A stretch of 64,000 nucleotides of DNA, taken from an uncultured Lachnospiraceae bacterium (GTDB taxonomy: Bacteria > Bacillota > Clostridia > Lachnospirales > Lachnospiraceae). How positions within the stretch are numbered: the stretch's first letter is position 1; each line of letters opens with the position of its first letter. This document shows, piece by piece, positions 37,437 through 47,623 of the stretch. The translations under genes were made by a program, and so were the position numbers. Below the pieces are notes generated by a model. That model made no database searches and was not told the origin of the DNA. It worked only from the letters and a program-made list of their open reading frames with translations. The stretch spans positions 1 through 64,000 of the forward strand of contig CAMORO010000001.1 in the NCBI GenBank assembly GCA_946623875.1. The letters run 5' to 3'.

Positions 37437-39239
37437 TTATCTTACACCCGCCATATGATCCTTATCCAGTTCATACCAGTGCATCTTACCGGCTGATGCA
37501 AGAGGGGCGTATTCTTCATCGTAATCCCGCTTCCTGCAGATGTATATCACATCATCCCGTATCTTCCCGGCCTTTAGTTCTTCTTTCCACTGCAATATGT
37601 TTGCATTGACAGCAGCATCAATGTCTCTCGCATAGTAGTAATTATTGATGCTCCTGCCGTTAAGATAAGCGAAAAACGCCGTATCCATCATAATATCGTT
37701 CTCATTGTAAAGAAAGACCATCTCCCTGTATTTAAGATCAGACGCGGGAAATGATACCTTTGTCCATATACTCGTGTTGTACTGCTCTTTTGTAAAATAA
37801 TTCTGCTTCGTCTTTATAACCGGAGTTGCATCAAGCACCTGCAGCAGGACAAGAAACACCATTGCCTTTATTATGATCTTCCCGCCCTTTTCCCTTTGTC
37901 CAAACATCTCCGAGAGCTGCCTGTATGCATAACAGAGAGCACCTGTCGTTATCAGATACATCGGAACCCATATAAACCTGCCGTTTGAGCGGAATATGCC
38001 CATTGCATTTCTGACAATACCGGGAAGCGGGATACCGAACAGCTTCACACCTCCAAAGGTAACTATAGGTATCAAAGCCAGTAAGGTATCTGCCAGGATC
38101 ACTGCAAGTGCCGCGCTAAATCTTATGTGCTCCTTCAGATACTTCTTTATACCTGCCTTCTTCAGACTCTTTACCATATATACCATACCGAATGCGGCAA
38201 GGATCAACACTCCAAGGCCCAGATAGGCATAGCCTTCATACTGCCACGCATAATACAGCTTCATGGGTTTAAGTATGACACTTCCGTACAGCGGATTGAT
38301 AAATGTATTAAGATTGATGACAAAACTGCCGAAGCCTTCGTCCACTCCGCCCGACTCTCCGTAAAAAGCCCCAAAAACATAAAGGGTCAGCAGCCCCGTA
38401 AAACAAAATGCAAAAAGATTAACAGCCTCCCAAAAAAGACGCGGCCAAAGATACTTCCCGCGACTCACCCCTTCTTCACACCCTGCCTGTTTCTCTCTCC
38501 GGGTCTGTGCAACACAGTTCTCAATACCTGCCGCAAGCAGGATGCTTCCCACCATCGGTACATAGTATGTATGTATACCGACACACAACAGACCCATTAA
38601 TCCGTAGCTTACCAATATCCTTCTACGGCTGTATCCGTGCCTGTTGAACCATATATACAGTGCCAGCAGGATGATCCACTGTGCTCCGAGAGCCGTGTGG
38701 TAGAACATTCTCTGAAGTACGGTCGTACTGAGTATGTAAACAGGGGATGAAATGAGCGCGATCACGCCGGGTGTGACAGAGGGTGTTTCTTCATCCCTGC
38801 AGGCCCCACCCCGCAGCAGACTCATAACGACCAGTGATGAGATCCCGCCCATAAGCATGAAGCTTACGAATCCAAACAGCCCGAAGTATTGAAAGTGTAT
38901 GGGCAGCACTCCCCCAAACAGCTTAAAAAACAGTGCCAACAGGGGTATGGAATCCGTAAATATTACTGATACACTTGTAGGATAGCTTAATGTATCGATC
39001 AATCCGACAGGGAAATGCCAGTCACTCATGCGATAATGGCACCATCCGATGTAATGCTGCTTAAGATCCATGTCTGTATTGAACAGCCATGCATCATATA
39101 CAGGATCCAATATCCTTACTCCGTAAACCCACAAAAAACAGGCCGCACCCAGCGCGCAGCCTGTTAAGAACAGTATGAACCGGTTATTAAGAAACGACAA
39201 TAACCTCGTCTGTTTCGACAGCTTTTGAAAAGAGCTCAT
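37437..39239 (-). CDS. Large multi-TM protein (DUF6311/GT-C-like)
   Basis: About 10-12 TMs with extracytoplasmic C-terminal domain; architecture resembles GT-C-type membrane proteins; family assignment tentative. Confidence 0.6.
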   Translation of the reverse strand: MSSFQKLSKQTRLLSFLNNRFILFLTGCALGAACFLWVYGVRILDPVYDAWLFNTDMDLKQHYIGWCHYRMSDWHFPVGLIDTLSYPTSVSVIFTDSIPLLALFFKLFGGVLPIHFQYFGLFGFVSFMLMGGISSLVVMSLLRGGACRDEETPSVTPGVIALISSPVYILSTTVLQRMFYHTALGAQWIILLALYIWFNRHGYSRRRILVSYGLMGLLCVGIHTYYVPMVGSILLAAGIENCVAQTRREKQAGCEEGVSRGKYLWPRLFWEAVNLFAFCFTGLLTLYVFGAFYGESGGVDEGFGSFVINLNTFINPLYGSVILKPMKLYYAWQYEGYAYLGLGVLILAAFGMVYMVKSLKKAGIKKYLKEHIRFSAALAVILADTLLALIPIVTFGGVKLFGIPLPGIVRNAMGIFRSNGRFIWVPMYLITTGALCYAYRQLSEMFGQREKGGKIIIKAMVFLVLLQVLDATPVIKTKQNYFTKEQYNTSIWTKVSFPASDLKYREMVFLYNENDIMMDTAFFAYLNGRSINNYYYARDIDAAVNANILQWKEELKAGKIRDDVIYICRKRDYDEEYAPLASAGKMHWYELDKDHMAGVR

Positions 39240-40371
39240 CTATTGTCTCCGAAAGGTTTGTTTCCGAACGTTTGATTATGTTCACATTGGGCTTGGTCAC
39301 CGGATGCTTGGCCACAAATATCGTGCAGCAGTCTTCATACGGAAGGATCGAAGTTTCATACGTGTCGATCTTTTCGGAAATCTTGATTATCTCATTCTTG
39401 TCAAAGCCTATAAGAGGCCGGAATACGGGCATCGTACACACTTCGTTTGTAGCAGCCAGTGACTGCATGGTCTGAGATGCAACCTGTCCCAGGCTCTCTC
39501 CCGTTACAAGCGACAGGCATCCGTTCTCCTTAGCCAGATGCTCGGCGATCCGCATCATATAGCGCCGCATGATTATCGTCAACTCATCATGGGGGCATTT
39601 CTCGTATATTTCAAGTTGGATATCGGTAAAGTTGATCACATGAAGCCTGATAGATCCTGCGTACTTCGATATATACCTTGCAAGATCCACCACCTTTTGT
39701 TTCGCTCTTTCGCTCGTATATGGTGGCGCGTGGAAATAAACCGCTTCCAGCTTGACTCCTCTTTTTGCTATCATATATCCTGCAACAGGAGAGTCGATAC
39801 CTCCGGACAGCAGAAGCATTGCCTTTCCGCCGGTTCCAACCGGCATTCCGCCCGGTCCCGGAATGATCTTTGAATAAATGTATATCTTATCATCCCTTAT
39901 CTCTATGGTAAGCAGGATATCCGGATCATGCACGTCAACCTTCATTTCGGGCCAGGCATCAAGTATCCTTGAGCCCATCTCCATGTTGACCTCCTGCGAA
40001 TCCATGGGATAATTCTTGCGGGCACGGCGGCAGTTGACCTTGAATGTCCTGTTCTTATCGGGATATTCCTCGTCAATGTACTTTATTACATCCTCCGCCA
40101 GCCTGTCAAAGCCCTCATCCTCAACATGGACAACGGGACATATTCCCGTGATCCCGAACACACATGACAGGGCGGATACGACCTCATCATAGTCATAGTC
40201 ACTCAGACATTCGATATTGACACGTCCCTGTGTCTTGCCTACACTGAACTCTCCCTGTACCTTCTTCAGCGCGAAGTTTATCTGCCTTACAAGGGCATCC
40301 TCGAACATATACCTGTTCTTGCCCTTTATCGCAATTTCAGCATATTTAATAAGAAATGATGTGTAATTCAT
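39187..40371 (-). CDS. thiI: tRNA 4-thiouridine synthase ThiI
   Basis: MNYTSFLIKYAEIAIKGKNRYMFE; MLLLSGGIDSPVAGYMIAKRGV. Confidence 0.96.
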   Translation of the reverse strand: MNYTSFLIKYAEIAIKGKNRYMFEDALVRQINFALKKVQGEFSVGKTQGRVNIECLSDYDYDEVVSALSCVFGITGICPVVHVEDEGFDRLAEDVIKYIDEEYPDKNRTFKVNCRRARKNYPMDSQEVNMEMGSRILDAWPEMKVDVHDPDILLTIEIRDDKIYIYSKIIPGPGGMPVGTGGKAMLLLSGGIDSPVAGYMIAKRGVKLEAVYFHAPPYTSERAKQKVVDLARYISKYAGSIRLHVINFTDIQLEIYEKCPHDELTIIMRRYMMRIAEHLAKENGCLSLVTGESLGQVASQTMQSLAATNEVCTMPVFRPLIGFDKNEIIKISEKIDTYETSILPYEDCCTIFVAKHPVTKPNVNIIKRSETNLSETIDELFSKAVETDEVIVVS

Positions 40372-40433
40372 TTTACTCCTTTGCTCCTGACGTCATATCT
40401 CATCAATCTTTATGAACCCTTCGCCTTGCAGCA

Positions 40434-41594
40434 TCAGTGTCTTTTGAATTTCCTTAATACGGGAAGAAGCTCCCGCATCCCCGAAAGGGCCAGATCGATC
40501 TCCTCTTTCGTTGTCTCAACACTCATGCTGAACCTTATTGTGGAATCAAGCAATTCCTTCTTAACTCCTATCGCCTTAAGGGTTTCACTGATCGCAGGCT
40601 TATTGCTGGAACAGGCCGATCCCGAGGATACGTATACTCCCTTATCCTCAAGTGCATGAAGCATAACCTCGGCACGGATCCCCTCAACCGATGCGCTTAT
40701 TATGTGAGGCGCTGTTTCCCTTATATCATCTGCAAGTCCGTTAATGCTCACACCTTCAAGCCTGCCCAGTTCATCTGTAAAATATGACTTCAATCCGTAC
40801 ATCCTGTCTGTCTTCGCCTCAAAGCCATCATATAAAAGTTCCGCTGCCCTGGCCATTCCGGCTATTCCCGGGACATTCTCCGTTCCGGACCTTAAGCCCT
40901 TCTGCTGTCCGCCGCCGAACATGATCGGCTTTATCTTAACCTTATCTCCTACATACAGCAGACCAACGCCCTTGGGACCGTGTATCTTATGTCCGCTGAC
41001 AGACAACAGATCAATATGCTCCCTTACGGGACTGATCCTGACTTTCCCAAAGCCCTGAACCGCATCCACATGGAACAGCGTATCCCTGTTATGTTCCTTT
41101 ATTATCCTGCCAAGTCCGGCTATGGGCTGAAGTGAGCCAATCTCATTGTTAACATACATTACGGATACAAGTATGGTATCATCCCTCAGAGCCTCCTTAA
41201 GGTCGTCCGGTCTGACACGGCCGGATCCATCCACATCAAGGTAGGTGACCTCAAAACCCTCATCTTCAAGATATTTACAGGGCTCAAGCACGGCCGGATG
41301 CTCGATCTTTGTTGTTATTATATGCTTACCTGTCCTCCGGCACGCCCGCGCGCAGCCGATCAGAGCCAGATTGTCCGACTCGGTTCCTCCCGAGGTAAAC
41401 AGTATCTCCTTAGGCTTCACCTTCAATATGCCCGCAAATATATCCTTTGCATATCTTATATATTTCTCAGCCTCTACTCCTGCCATGTGCATGCTCGACG
41501 GATTACCGTAATGTTTATCCATGATCTCACACATGAACTCCCTTATTTCGTCAAAGCATCTGGTAGTCGCAGAGTTATCCAAATATGCTGTCAT
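40434..41594 (-). CDS. Cysteine desulfurase (NifS/IscS family)
   Basis: MTAYLDNSATTRCFDEI; DLLSVSGHKIHGPKGVGLLYV; VYVSSGSACSS. Confidence 0.96.
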   Translation of the reverse strand: MTAYLDNSATTRCFDEIREFMCEIMDKHYGNPSSMHMAGVEAEKYIRYAKDIFAGILKVKPKEILFTSGGTESDNLALIGCARACRRTGKHIITTKIEHPAVLEPCKYLEDEGFEVTYLDVDGSGRVRPDDLKEALRDDTILVSVMYVNNEIGSLQPIAGLGRIIKEHNRDTLFHVDAVQGFGKVRISPVREHIDLLSVSGHKIHGPKGVGLLYVGDKVKIKPIMFGGGQQKGLRSGTENVPGIAGMARAAELLYDGFEAKTDRMYGLKSYFTDELGRLEGVSINGLADDIRETAPHIISASVEGIRAEVMLHALEDKGVYVSSGSACSSNKPAISETLKAIGVKKELLDSTIRFSMSVETTKEEIDLALSGMRELLPVLRKFKRH

Positions 41595-41645
41595 TATATA
41601 ACTCCTGTATATCCGTTATTTCTCAGCCGGTAACTGCTCTCAAAA

Positions 41646-42389
41646 TCACTCAAGCGTATACACCAGCCACGACAATACTGTCATGCCGGCGGTCTCGGTG
41701 CGCAGGATGCGATGACCGAGCGTTATGGGTGTAAAGCCGCCGCTTAGGGCGATCTCATACTCGGATTCGTCGAAGCCGCCTTCCGGCCCGATAAAAACGG
41801 CGATATTCTCGCCGCTCTTAATTCCGGATAACACTTCTCTTGTCTTATCCATCGCATTCATATCACACAGTTCATACGGCAGAAGCTTAACCTCCATATC
41901 CCTGCAGTACTCTACGGCCTCCGCAAAGCCCATAACAGGCTTAACCTGTGGTATGAAACGCCTTTTACTCTGTTTGGCTGCTGCCTGTGCAATGCTTCCG
42001 AACCGCTGCAGCTTGGCTGCTTCCTTCTTCTTATCATATTTAACGACCGAGCGTTTCATGGAAACAGGGATCACCTCAAATACACCCAATTCAACGGCCT
42101 TCTGTATGATAAGTTCCATTTTATCACTCTTGGGAAGCCCCTGCAGCAGATATATCCTGCATGGAAGCTCTACATTGTCTTCCTTAATGAACCTTAGCTT
42201 AAGATGGACACGTTCCTCCCCGAAACCGGCAATCTCGCAGCGGTATTCCTTATCCTGACCCTCCGTAACTACCGCCACCTCTTCGCCTATGCGCATCCTC
42301 AGCACATTCCTTATATGATTAAAGTCCTGTCCTTCTATATATATATCATGCCCGGAAATATTCCCGGGATCTACAAAAAACTGATACAT
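41646..42389 (-). CDS. rsmE: 16S rRNA (uracil(1498)-N(3))-methyltransferase
   Basis: HIRNVLRMRIGEEV...IYLLQGLPKSDKMELIIQKAVELGV...FIGPEGGFDESE. Confidence 0.96.
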   Translation of the reverse strand: MYQFFVDPGNISGHDIYIEGQDFNHIRNVLRMRIGEEVAVVTEGQDKEYRCEIAGFGEERVHLKLRFIKEDNVELPCRIYLLQGLPKSDKMELIIQKAVELGVFEVIPVSMKRSVVKYDKKKEAAKLQRFGSIAQAAAKQSKRRFIPQVKPVMGFAEAVEYCRDMEVKLLPYELCDMNAMDKTREVLSGIKSGENIAVFIGPEGGFDESEYEIALSGGFTPITLGHRILRTETAGMTVLSWLVYTLE

Positions 42390-42425
42390 TAAGTCTCCTC
42401 AGATCCTCGAAGTCCCCTAAGCCGG

Positions 42426-44387
42426 TCAGCCTCTTCCGGCCTTCTTGATCTTCTTCTCGTTGTACATCAGCTTGTCAGCCTCCTCCACATAATCATTAAG
42501 GGTAAGAGCACTGTCCGGATCGGTGATAACATATCCCGTGCTTATCCCCGGAACATCCGGCAGATTGTATTCTTTGGCCTTAACCGGAATGGTGTGCTGG
42601 ATAACGTTAACCAGTTCATCCACTTCTTCTCTGACAGATACGGGAACGATAACAAGAAATTCATCCCCTCCGAACCTGACCGGTATGGCATCTTCGGATA
42701 TACATTCCCTGATCGATGCCGACAGACAGCGTATAGCGTCGTCTCCACAGGCATGTCCGAAGGTATCATTGAAATATTTCATCCTGTCCATATCAATGAA
42801 CAGAACACCAAGGCGCTTACCCTCATCATGTGTTTTTTTGAATAGTCGTGACGCCATTTGATGATAACCCAGTCTGTTGTAAAGGTTGGTTAGGTTGTCA
42901 ACCATTGAAATACCGGATAACATCTGATTAACATATTCAAGCTTTTTACCCGCAAAGAAATTCCTGAGCGCCATCGTAACCGTATTCACGAAGGGTTCTA
43001 TATTTTTCGTATGCAGGATCTCAAGGCAATCGCTTATTGCAACAAATCCTACGGTAGCATCCATGAAATGAAGCGGGATAAACATATAATCCCTGCCTCT
43101 GCGCGTACTGTCAAAATAAGGGAAAAGGCCGGTTATCGTCTCATGGGGATAGGTCCCTCCGCTTCTTTTGTTCCATGCAAAAACAACTTCCATAACGTCA
43201 GGGTACCCGTCCACCTTAAGTGAAGAATTGTCAGTTCTGATATTTCCGTCTGTCTGATCGATATCAATCTGGCTTCCGTAATCATAAAGATCCTTATCAA
43301 GCACTATCCACAGACCGTTGCACTTAAGATCCGGGATACACAGTTCTATCGACTTACACATATCTTCAATGGTATCGCAGTCCGGGAACTTGTACTGCAT
43401 CATACATATCTGATCATTCACCTTTTGTGTATACATCTCATTACTCAGAGAAATTGCAACCCTTTTCTCAAGATCCTCCCTGGACGGCTTGGATTCACCT
43501 GTTGATTCCCTTTTTACCACACGGGTATCCATATATGTTACCTGCTCAACCTCTTCACCGTTCCACAGTCTCTTAAATATATTTAAACAGATATTTCCGA
43601 CATTGAACTGGAACTGATCGATAGTTGTTATCGAGGGTGAAAAGTATGCGGAAATATTGAGATTGTCAAATCCCGTAACAAAAACATCTCCGGGGATCCT
43701 GATCCCATGTGAAGACGCAGCCTGAAATACTCCTACCGCTATGGGATCATTGGCACAGATGATAGCCTGAGGCAGCTTGCCTCTGTGCAAGGAAAACAGC
43801 TTTTCAAATCCGCGTATTCCGGTTTCAAGCCCGAAGCTCTCCGAAAACAGACACATTTCATCCGCCGGCAGATTGTTTGCCTTACAGTAATTCTTCAGGG
43901 CCATTGTTCTCATCTTGTTCTCGTAATTGTCCACCGGGCCCATGATAAACCAGAAATCCGTAAGATCAAGATCCTTATGAAGATATCTGATCATGGATGT
44001 CATTGCAACCTCGTTGTCTATCCCCACATAATAGAAGTCAGCGATACGGTTGGCGATTGAGATAACGGGCTTGCCCGATGCTGCCGCCGCACGGACAACA
44101 TACGAAGCACCCCTGCCGCCGTACAGATTCTCACTCGTATTGGTAACGTTGTTGACATCCAGCACTATACCGTCGTAATCACTGAAATCAGGAAGACGGA
44201 ATATGTTGTATTCCCCCCGATTGTGCGAAGCCTCATATCCCGCAAAGCCGGCACTTCTGAATACATACAGGTTTATGGGTTCACCGGATTTCCTGATCGC
44301 ATCGCTAAAACCTGCCACCCTGTCATATGTGAAGCTTCGTCTGCAGTCGTTTATCATGAAAATGAGCTTCTTAATACCCTTCTCCAT
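42426..44387 (-). CDS. Diguanylate cyclase with N-terminal LacI/GalR-type periplasmic-binding-protein-like domain
   Basis: N-terminus lacks HTH and begins IKKLIFMINDCRRSFTYDRVAGFSDAI...AIICANDPIAVGVFQAASSHGIRIPGDVFVTGFDNL; C-terminus DNLTNLYNRLGYH...PVRFGGDEFLVIVP. Confidence 0.92.
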   Translation of the reverse strand: MEKGIKKLIFMINDCRRSFTYDRVAGFSDAIRKSGEPINLYVFRSAGFAGYEASHNRGEYNIFRLPDFSDYDGIVLDVNNVTNTSENLYGGRGASYVVRAAAASGKPVISIANRIADFYYVGIDNEVAMTSMIRYLHKDLDLTDFWFIMGPVDNYENKMRTMALKNYCKANNLPADEMCLFSESFGLETGIRGFEKLFSLHRGKLPQAIICANDPIAVGVFQAASSHGIRIPGDVFVTGFDNLNISAYFSPSITTIDQFQFNVGNICLNIFKRLWNGEEVEQVTYMDTRVVKRESTGESKPSREDLEKRVAISLSNEMYTQKVNDQICMMQYKFPDCDTIEDMCKSIELCIPDLKCNGLWIVLDKDLYDYGSQIDIDQTDGNIRTDNSSLKVDGYPDVMEVVFAWNKRSGGTYPHETITGLFPYFDSTRRGRDYMFIPLHFMDATVGFVAISDCLEILHTKNIEPFVNTVTMALRNFFAGKKLEYVNQMLSGISMVDNLTNLYNRLGYHQMASRLFKKTHDEGKRLGVLFIDMDRMKYFNDTFGHACGDDAIRCLSASIRECISEDAIPVRFGGDEFLVIVPVSVREEVDELVNVIQHTIPVKAKEYNLPDVPGISTGYVITDPDSALTLNDYVEEADKLMYNEKKIKKAGRG

Positions 44388-44592
44388 TCTGCCCCACCTC
44401 TGTTAAATAATAATCTTAACTATTCAAAACAGCGCAAAATCAGCTATATTTTAGTATATACTCACTTTTTGCGTTTATCAAGAATACCTGTCTAAAAAAT
44501 GTGTTCCTCGCGCCGCGGTTATGTTATACTGTAAACAGCACAGGAATATGACACGCTTCGGTTAAAGAAGCATCGTAATAAAGGAGACGCCT

Positions 44593-45345
44593 ATGAACGG
44601 AAGAATTCATTCACTTGAATCATTTGGTACGGTAGACGGACCGGGTACACGGTTTGTTGTCTTTGTACAGGGTTGTCCGATGAGATGCCTGTACTGCCAC
44701 AATCCAGATACATGGTCAATGGTCGGCGGTACCGAGATGACTCCCGAGGATGTATATGCACAGTATAAAAGGAATGAGCCCTTTTACAAAACAGGAGGGA
44801 TCACGGTTACGGGCGGCGAGCCTCTTATGCAGGTTGATTTTCTCATCGATCTTTTTACACTGGCCAAAAAGGACAATGTGCATACCTGTATCGATACGTC
44901 GGGTATAGCCTACAAACCGGGGAATACCGGATTTATCAAAAAGCTGGATAAGCTGATGGAGCTTACCAACCTTGTCATGCTCGATATCAAGCATATAGAT
45001 CCCGAAAAGCACAAGGCGCTTACCTCACAGCCAAATGATGGGATCCTTGCCTTTGCCGAATACCTTGATACAAAGGATGTCGACATCTGGATAAGACATG
45101 TTGTTGTACCCGGATATACCGATGATGACGAATATCTGTACAAGCTGGGATTCTTTATCGGAGGCCTTCACAACCTCAAGGCTCTGGATGTACTTCCCTA
45201 TCATACAATGGGTGTTGTAAAGTACGAGAAGCTTGGTTACGAATATCCGTTAAAGGGTGTTCCGGCCATGGATAAAGATGCTGTCATCAAGAAGAAGGAA
45301 GTAGTTCTTGACGGTATCAGGAAGAGAAGGGCATCCCTTAAGTGA
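44593..45345 (+). CDS. pflA: Pyruvate formate-lyase activating enzyme
   Basis: IHSLESFGTVDGPGTRFVVFVQGCPMRCLYCHNPDTW. Confidence 0.95.
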   Translation: MNGRIHSLESFGTVDGPGTRFVVFVQGCPMRCLYCHNPDTWSMVGGTEMTPEDVYAQYKRNEPFYKTGGITVTGGEPLMQVDFLIDLFTLAKKDNVHTCIDTSGIAYKPGNTGFIKKLDKLMELTNLVMLDIKHIDPEKHKALTSQPNDGILAFAEYLDTKDVDIWIRHVVVPGYTDDDEYLYKLGFFIGGLHNLKALDVLPYHTMGVVKYEKLGYEYPLKGVPAMDKDAVIKKKEVVLDGIRKRRASLK

Positions 45346-45441
45346 CCAATATTAGTATGTACTAACCGCATAATGGTAATGTATAATACAGATAGTTAAA
45401 AATTTAACATTCAGTATTTACATACAAAGGAGGATAATAAA

Positions 45442-45612
45442 ATGGCATATACAATAAGTGATGCTTGCATCAGTTGCGGAACATGTGAGGCTCAGTGCCC
45501 CGTAGGTGCTATCTCGGCAGGCGATGGCAAGTTCGAGATCGATGAAGACAAGTGCGTTAGCTGCGGTTCTTGCGCAGGTGCATGCCCTGTCGGAGCTATT
45601 GAGGCTGATTGA
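45442..45612 (+). CDS. 56-aa 2[4Fe-4S] ferredoxin (below the ORF-track cutoff)
   Basis: MAYTISDACISCGTCEAQCPVGAISAGDGKFEIDEDKCVSCGSCAGACPVGAIEAD with AAGGAGG upstream. Confidence 0.95.
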   Translation: MAYTISDACISCGTCEAQCPVGAISAGDGKFEIDEDKCVSCGSCAGACPVGAIEAD

Positions 45613-45615
45613 TTA

Positions 45616-45805
45616 CCTCACACAGACTCAAAAGGTCATAAGGACTCCTCCCGTAAACGGGTCCCTCCTCATGACAAATACTCAAAACGCTTCGCGTTTT
45701 TCGTTGCGTGAGCTCGTCAAGCACTCGCTCACTTCACAGAAAATAAAAACCATCTCCTTCATGCAAGCATGGGAGATGGTTTTTATTTTCTGTGACTGTG
45801 TGAGG
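45616..45805. repeat. Structured palindromic element A (multi-hairpin) between convergent genes
   Basis: Outer arms CCTCACACAG/CTGTGTGAGG; hairpin GTCATAAGGA..CCCGTaaACGGG..TCCTCATGAC; AAAACGC-TTC-GCGTTTT; GTGAGC/GCTCAC; 23-bp perfect arm CACAGAAAATAAAAACCATCTCC/GGAGATGGTTTTTATTTTCTGTG around loop with ATGCAAGCATG. Confidence 0.85.
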
Positions 45806-45812
45806 GTTTTCC

Positions 45813-47144
45813 TCACTGTTTCGACATGTTTGCGAAGCGGGTTGTCTTGGGCATCCATACCAGTTCGACGGTTCCTATCGGGCCGTTCCTCTGCTTGGCT
45901 ATTATCACTTCCGCTACTCCCTGCTTGGGAGATTCCTTGTTATAGTAATCATCTCTGTAGAGGAACATCACTACATCCGCATCCTGCTCTATCGCCCCCG
46001 ACTCTCTTAGATCGGACAGCATCGGACGGTGGTCCTCTCTTTTTTCCACCGCACGGGAAAGCTGAGACAGCGCTACCACCGGAACATTCAGTTCCCTGGC
46101 AAGAGCCTTAAGTGAACGTGATATTTCCGATATTTCCTGCTGTCTGGAATCGGAGCGTCCGTTACCGCTCATTAGCTGCAGATAGTCGATTATCACTATT
46201 GAAAGTCCGTGCTCCTGACTGTATTTACGGCATTTGGACCTTAATTCACCTATACTTATACCCGGTGTATCATCTATTATCAGCTTGGATCTTGATATGA
46301 TATCCGCACCCTCTATCAGATTCTCCCAGTCGGCATCGGCTAGCTCCCCTGTCCTTATCTTCTGAGCCTCAACATGTGATTCAAGAGAAAGCATTCGGTT
46401 GATCAACTGCTCCTTACTCATCTCCAGTGAGAAGATCGCGGCACAAAGTCCCGACTTGAAGCAGACATGCTGGGCTACATTAAGTACGAATGCAGTCTTG
46501 CCCATCGACGGACGGGCTGCGATAAGTATAAGATCCGAAGGCTGCAGGCCTGCCAGCCTGTAATCAAGATCGGTAAACCCCGTTGCTATACCGGTTACAT
46601 ACCCCTGATTCCTGGAGATCACGCTTATATGCTCGAGAGCATCCACCACCACCTTGCGGATCGGCACAAAATCGTCACCACCTCGCCTTGAGACTATGTT
46701 GAAGACCCTCTTCTCGGCATCCGCCAGGATATCGTCCGTTGATTCCTTGGGATTGTAGCAACGGTTGTTTATCTCATCGTTTAACTTGATAAGACGCCTC
46801 ATGACAGCCTTGTCTGCGACTATCCTGATATATTCCCTGATATTGGCGGAGGTGTAGGTACTGTTTACAATGTCCACCATATATTCCATATTGCTGATCG
46901 TCTCAGGCAGGTTCTTCTCAACCAGTCTGGCCTTTAGGGTAACAGGATCGACCGGCTTGCCTTCATTGTACAGCTCCACCATGGCCGCAAACAGTTCGCC
47001 GTACTGATCATGATAAAAATCATCCTTATTCAGCATTTCGGATGCCACAACAATGGCATCCTTATCCATTAACATACTTCCTATGACCGACTGTTCAGCC
47101 TCTTTGTCATTGGGCAGTAATCTCTTTACAACCGCATCACTCAT
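45813..47144 (-). CDS. dnaB: Replicative DNA helicase
   Basis: LPNDKEAEQSVIGSMLMDKDAI; LILIAARPSMGKTAFVLNVAQH; VVALSQLSRAVEKR. Confidence 0.97.
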   Translation of the reverse strand: MSDAVVKRLLPNDKEAEQSVIGSMLMDKDAIVVASEMLNKDDFYHDQYGELFAAMVELYNEGKPVDPVTLKARLVEKNLPETISNMEYMVDIVNSTYTSANIREYIRIVADKAVMRRLIKLNDEINNRCYNPKESTDDILADAEKRVFNIVSRRGGDDFVPIRKVVVDALEHISVISRNQGYVTGIATGFTDLDYRLAGLQPSDLILIAARPSMGKTAFVLNVAQHVCFKSGLCAAIFSLEMSKEQLINRMLSLESHVEAQKIRTGELADADWENLIEGADIISRSKLIIDDTPGISIGELRSKCRKYSQEHGLSIVIIDYLQLMSGNGRSDSRQQEISEISRSLKALARELNVPVVALSQLSRAVEKREDHRPMLSDLRESGAIEQDADVVMFLYRDDYYNKESPKQGVAEVIIAKQRNGPIGTVELVWMPKTTRFANMSKQ

Positions 47145-47176
47145 CGGATGGCTCCTTTAACACTCAAACAACTGCA

Positions 47177-47623
47177 CTAGGCCTCTTCAACCTTAACCTT
47201 AAGTGTTCCCGTCACCTTGGGATGCAGCTTCACCTTAACCTCATAGGTTCCAAGGCTCTTTATCGGATCGTCGATCACTATCTTCTTCTTGTCAATATCA
47301 AGACCGTGCTGTTTCCCGGCTTCCTCGGCAATTTCCTTGCTGGATACGGAGCCGAAGGTCTTACCGCCTTCACCGGCTTTAAGCTTAACAACCACGGTTT
47401 TCTGTTCAAGCACTTCCGCAAGTGCCTTCGCATCTGCAAGGTTCTGAGCTGCCACCTTCTCATCATTGGCCTTCTTAAGCTTCAGATCATTGAGGTTCTT
47501 TCCGGTAGCCTCCACTCCCTTTTTCCTGGATAAAAGGAAATTCCTTGCATATCCGTCACTGACATCCACAACATCGCCCTTCTTACCAAGGGACTTTACA
47601 TCTTCCAACAGTATTACTTTCAT
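47177..47623 (-). CDS. rplI: 50S ribosomal protein L9
   Basis: [40 protein letters not shown]. Confidence 0.97.
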   Translation of the reverse strand: MKVILLEDVKSLGKKGDVVDVSDGYARNFLLSRKKGVEATGKNLNDLKLKKANDEKVAAQNLADAKALAEVLEQKTVVVKLKAGEGGKTFGSVSSKEIAEEAGKQHGLDIDKKKIVIDDPIKSLGTYEVKVKLHPKVTGTLKVKVEEA

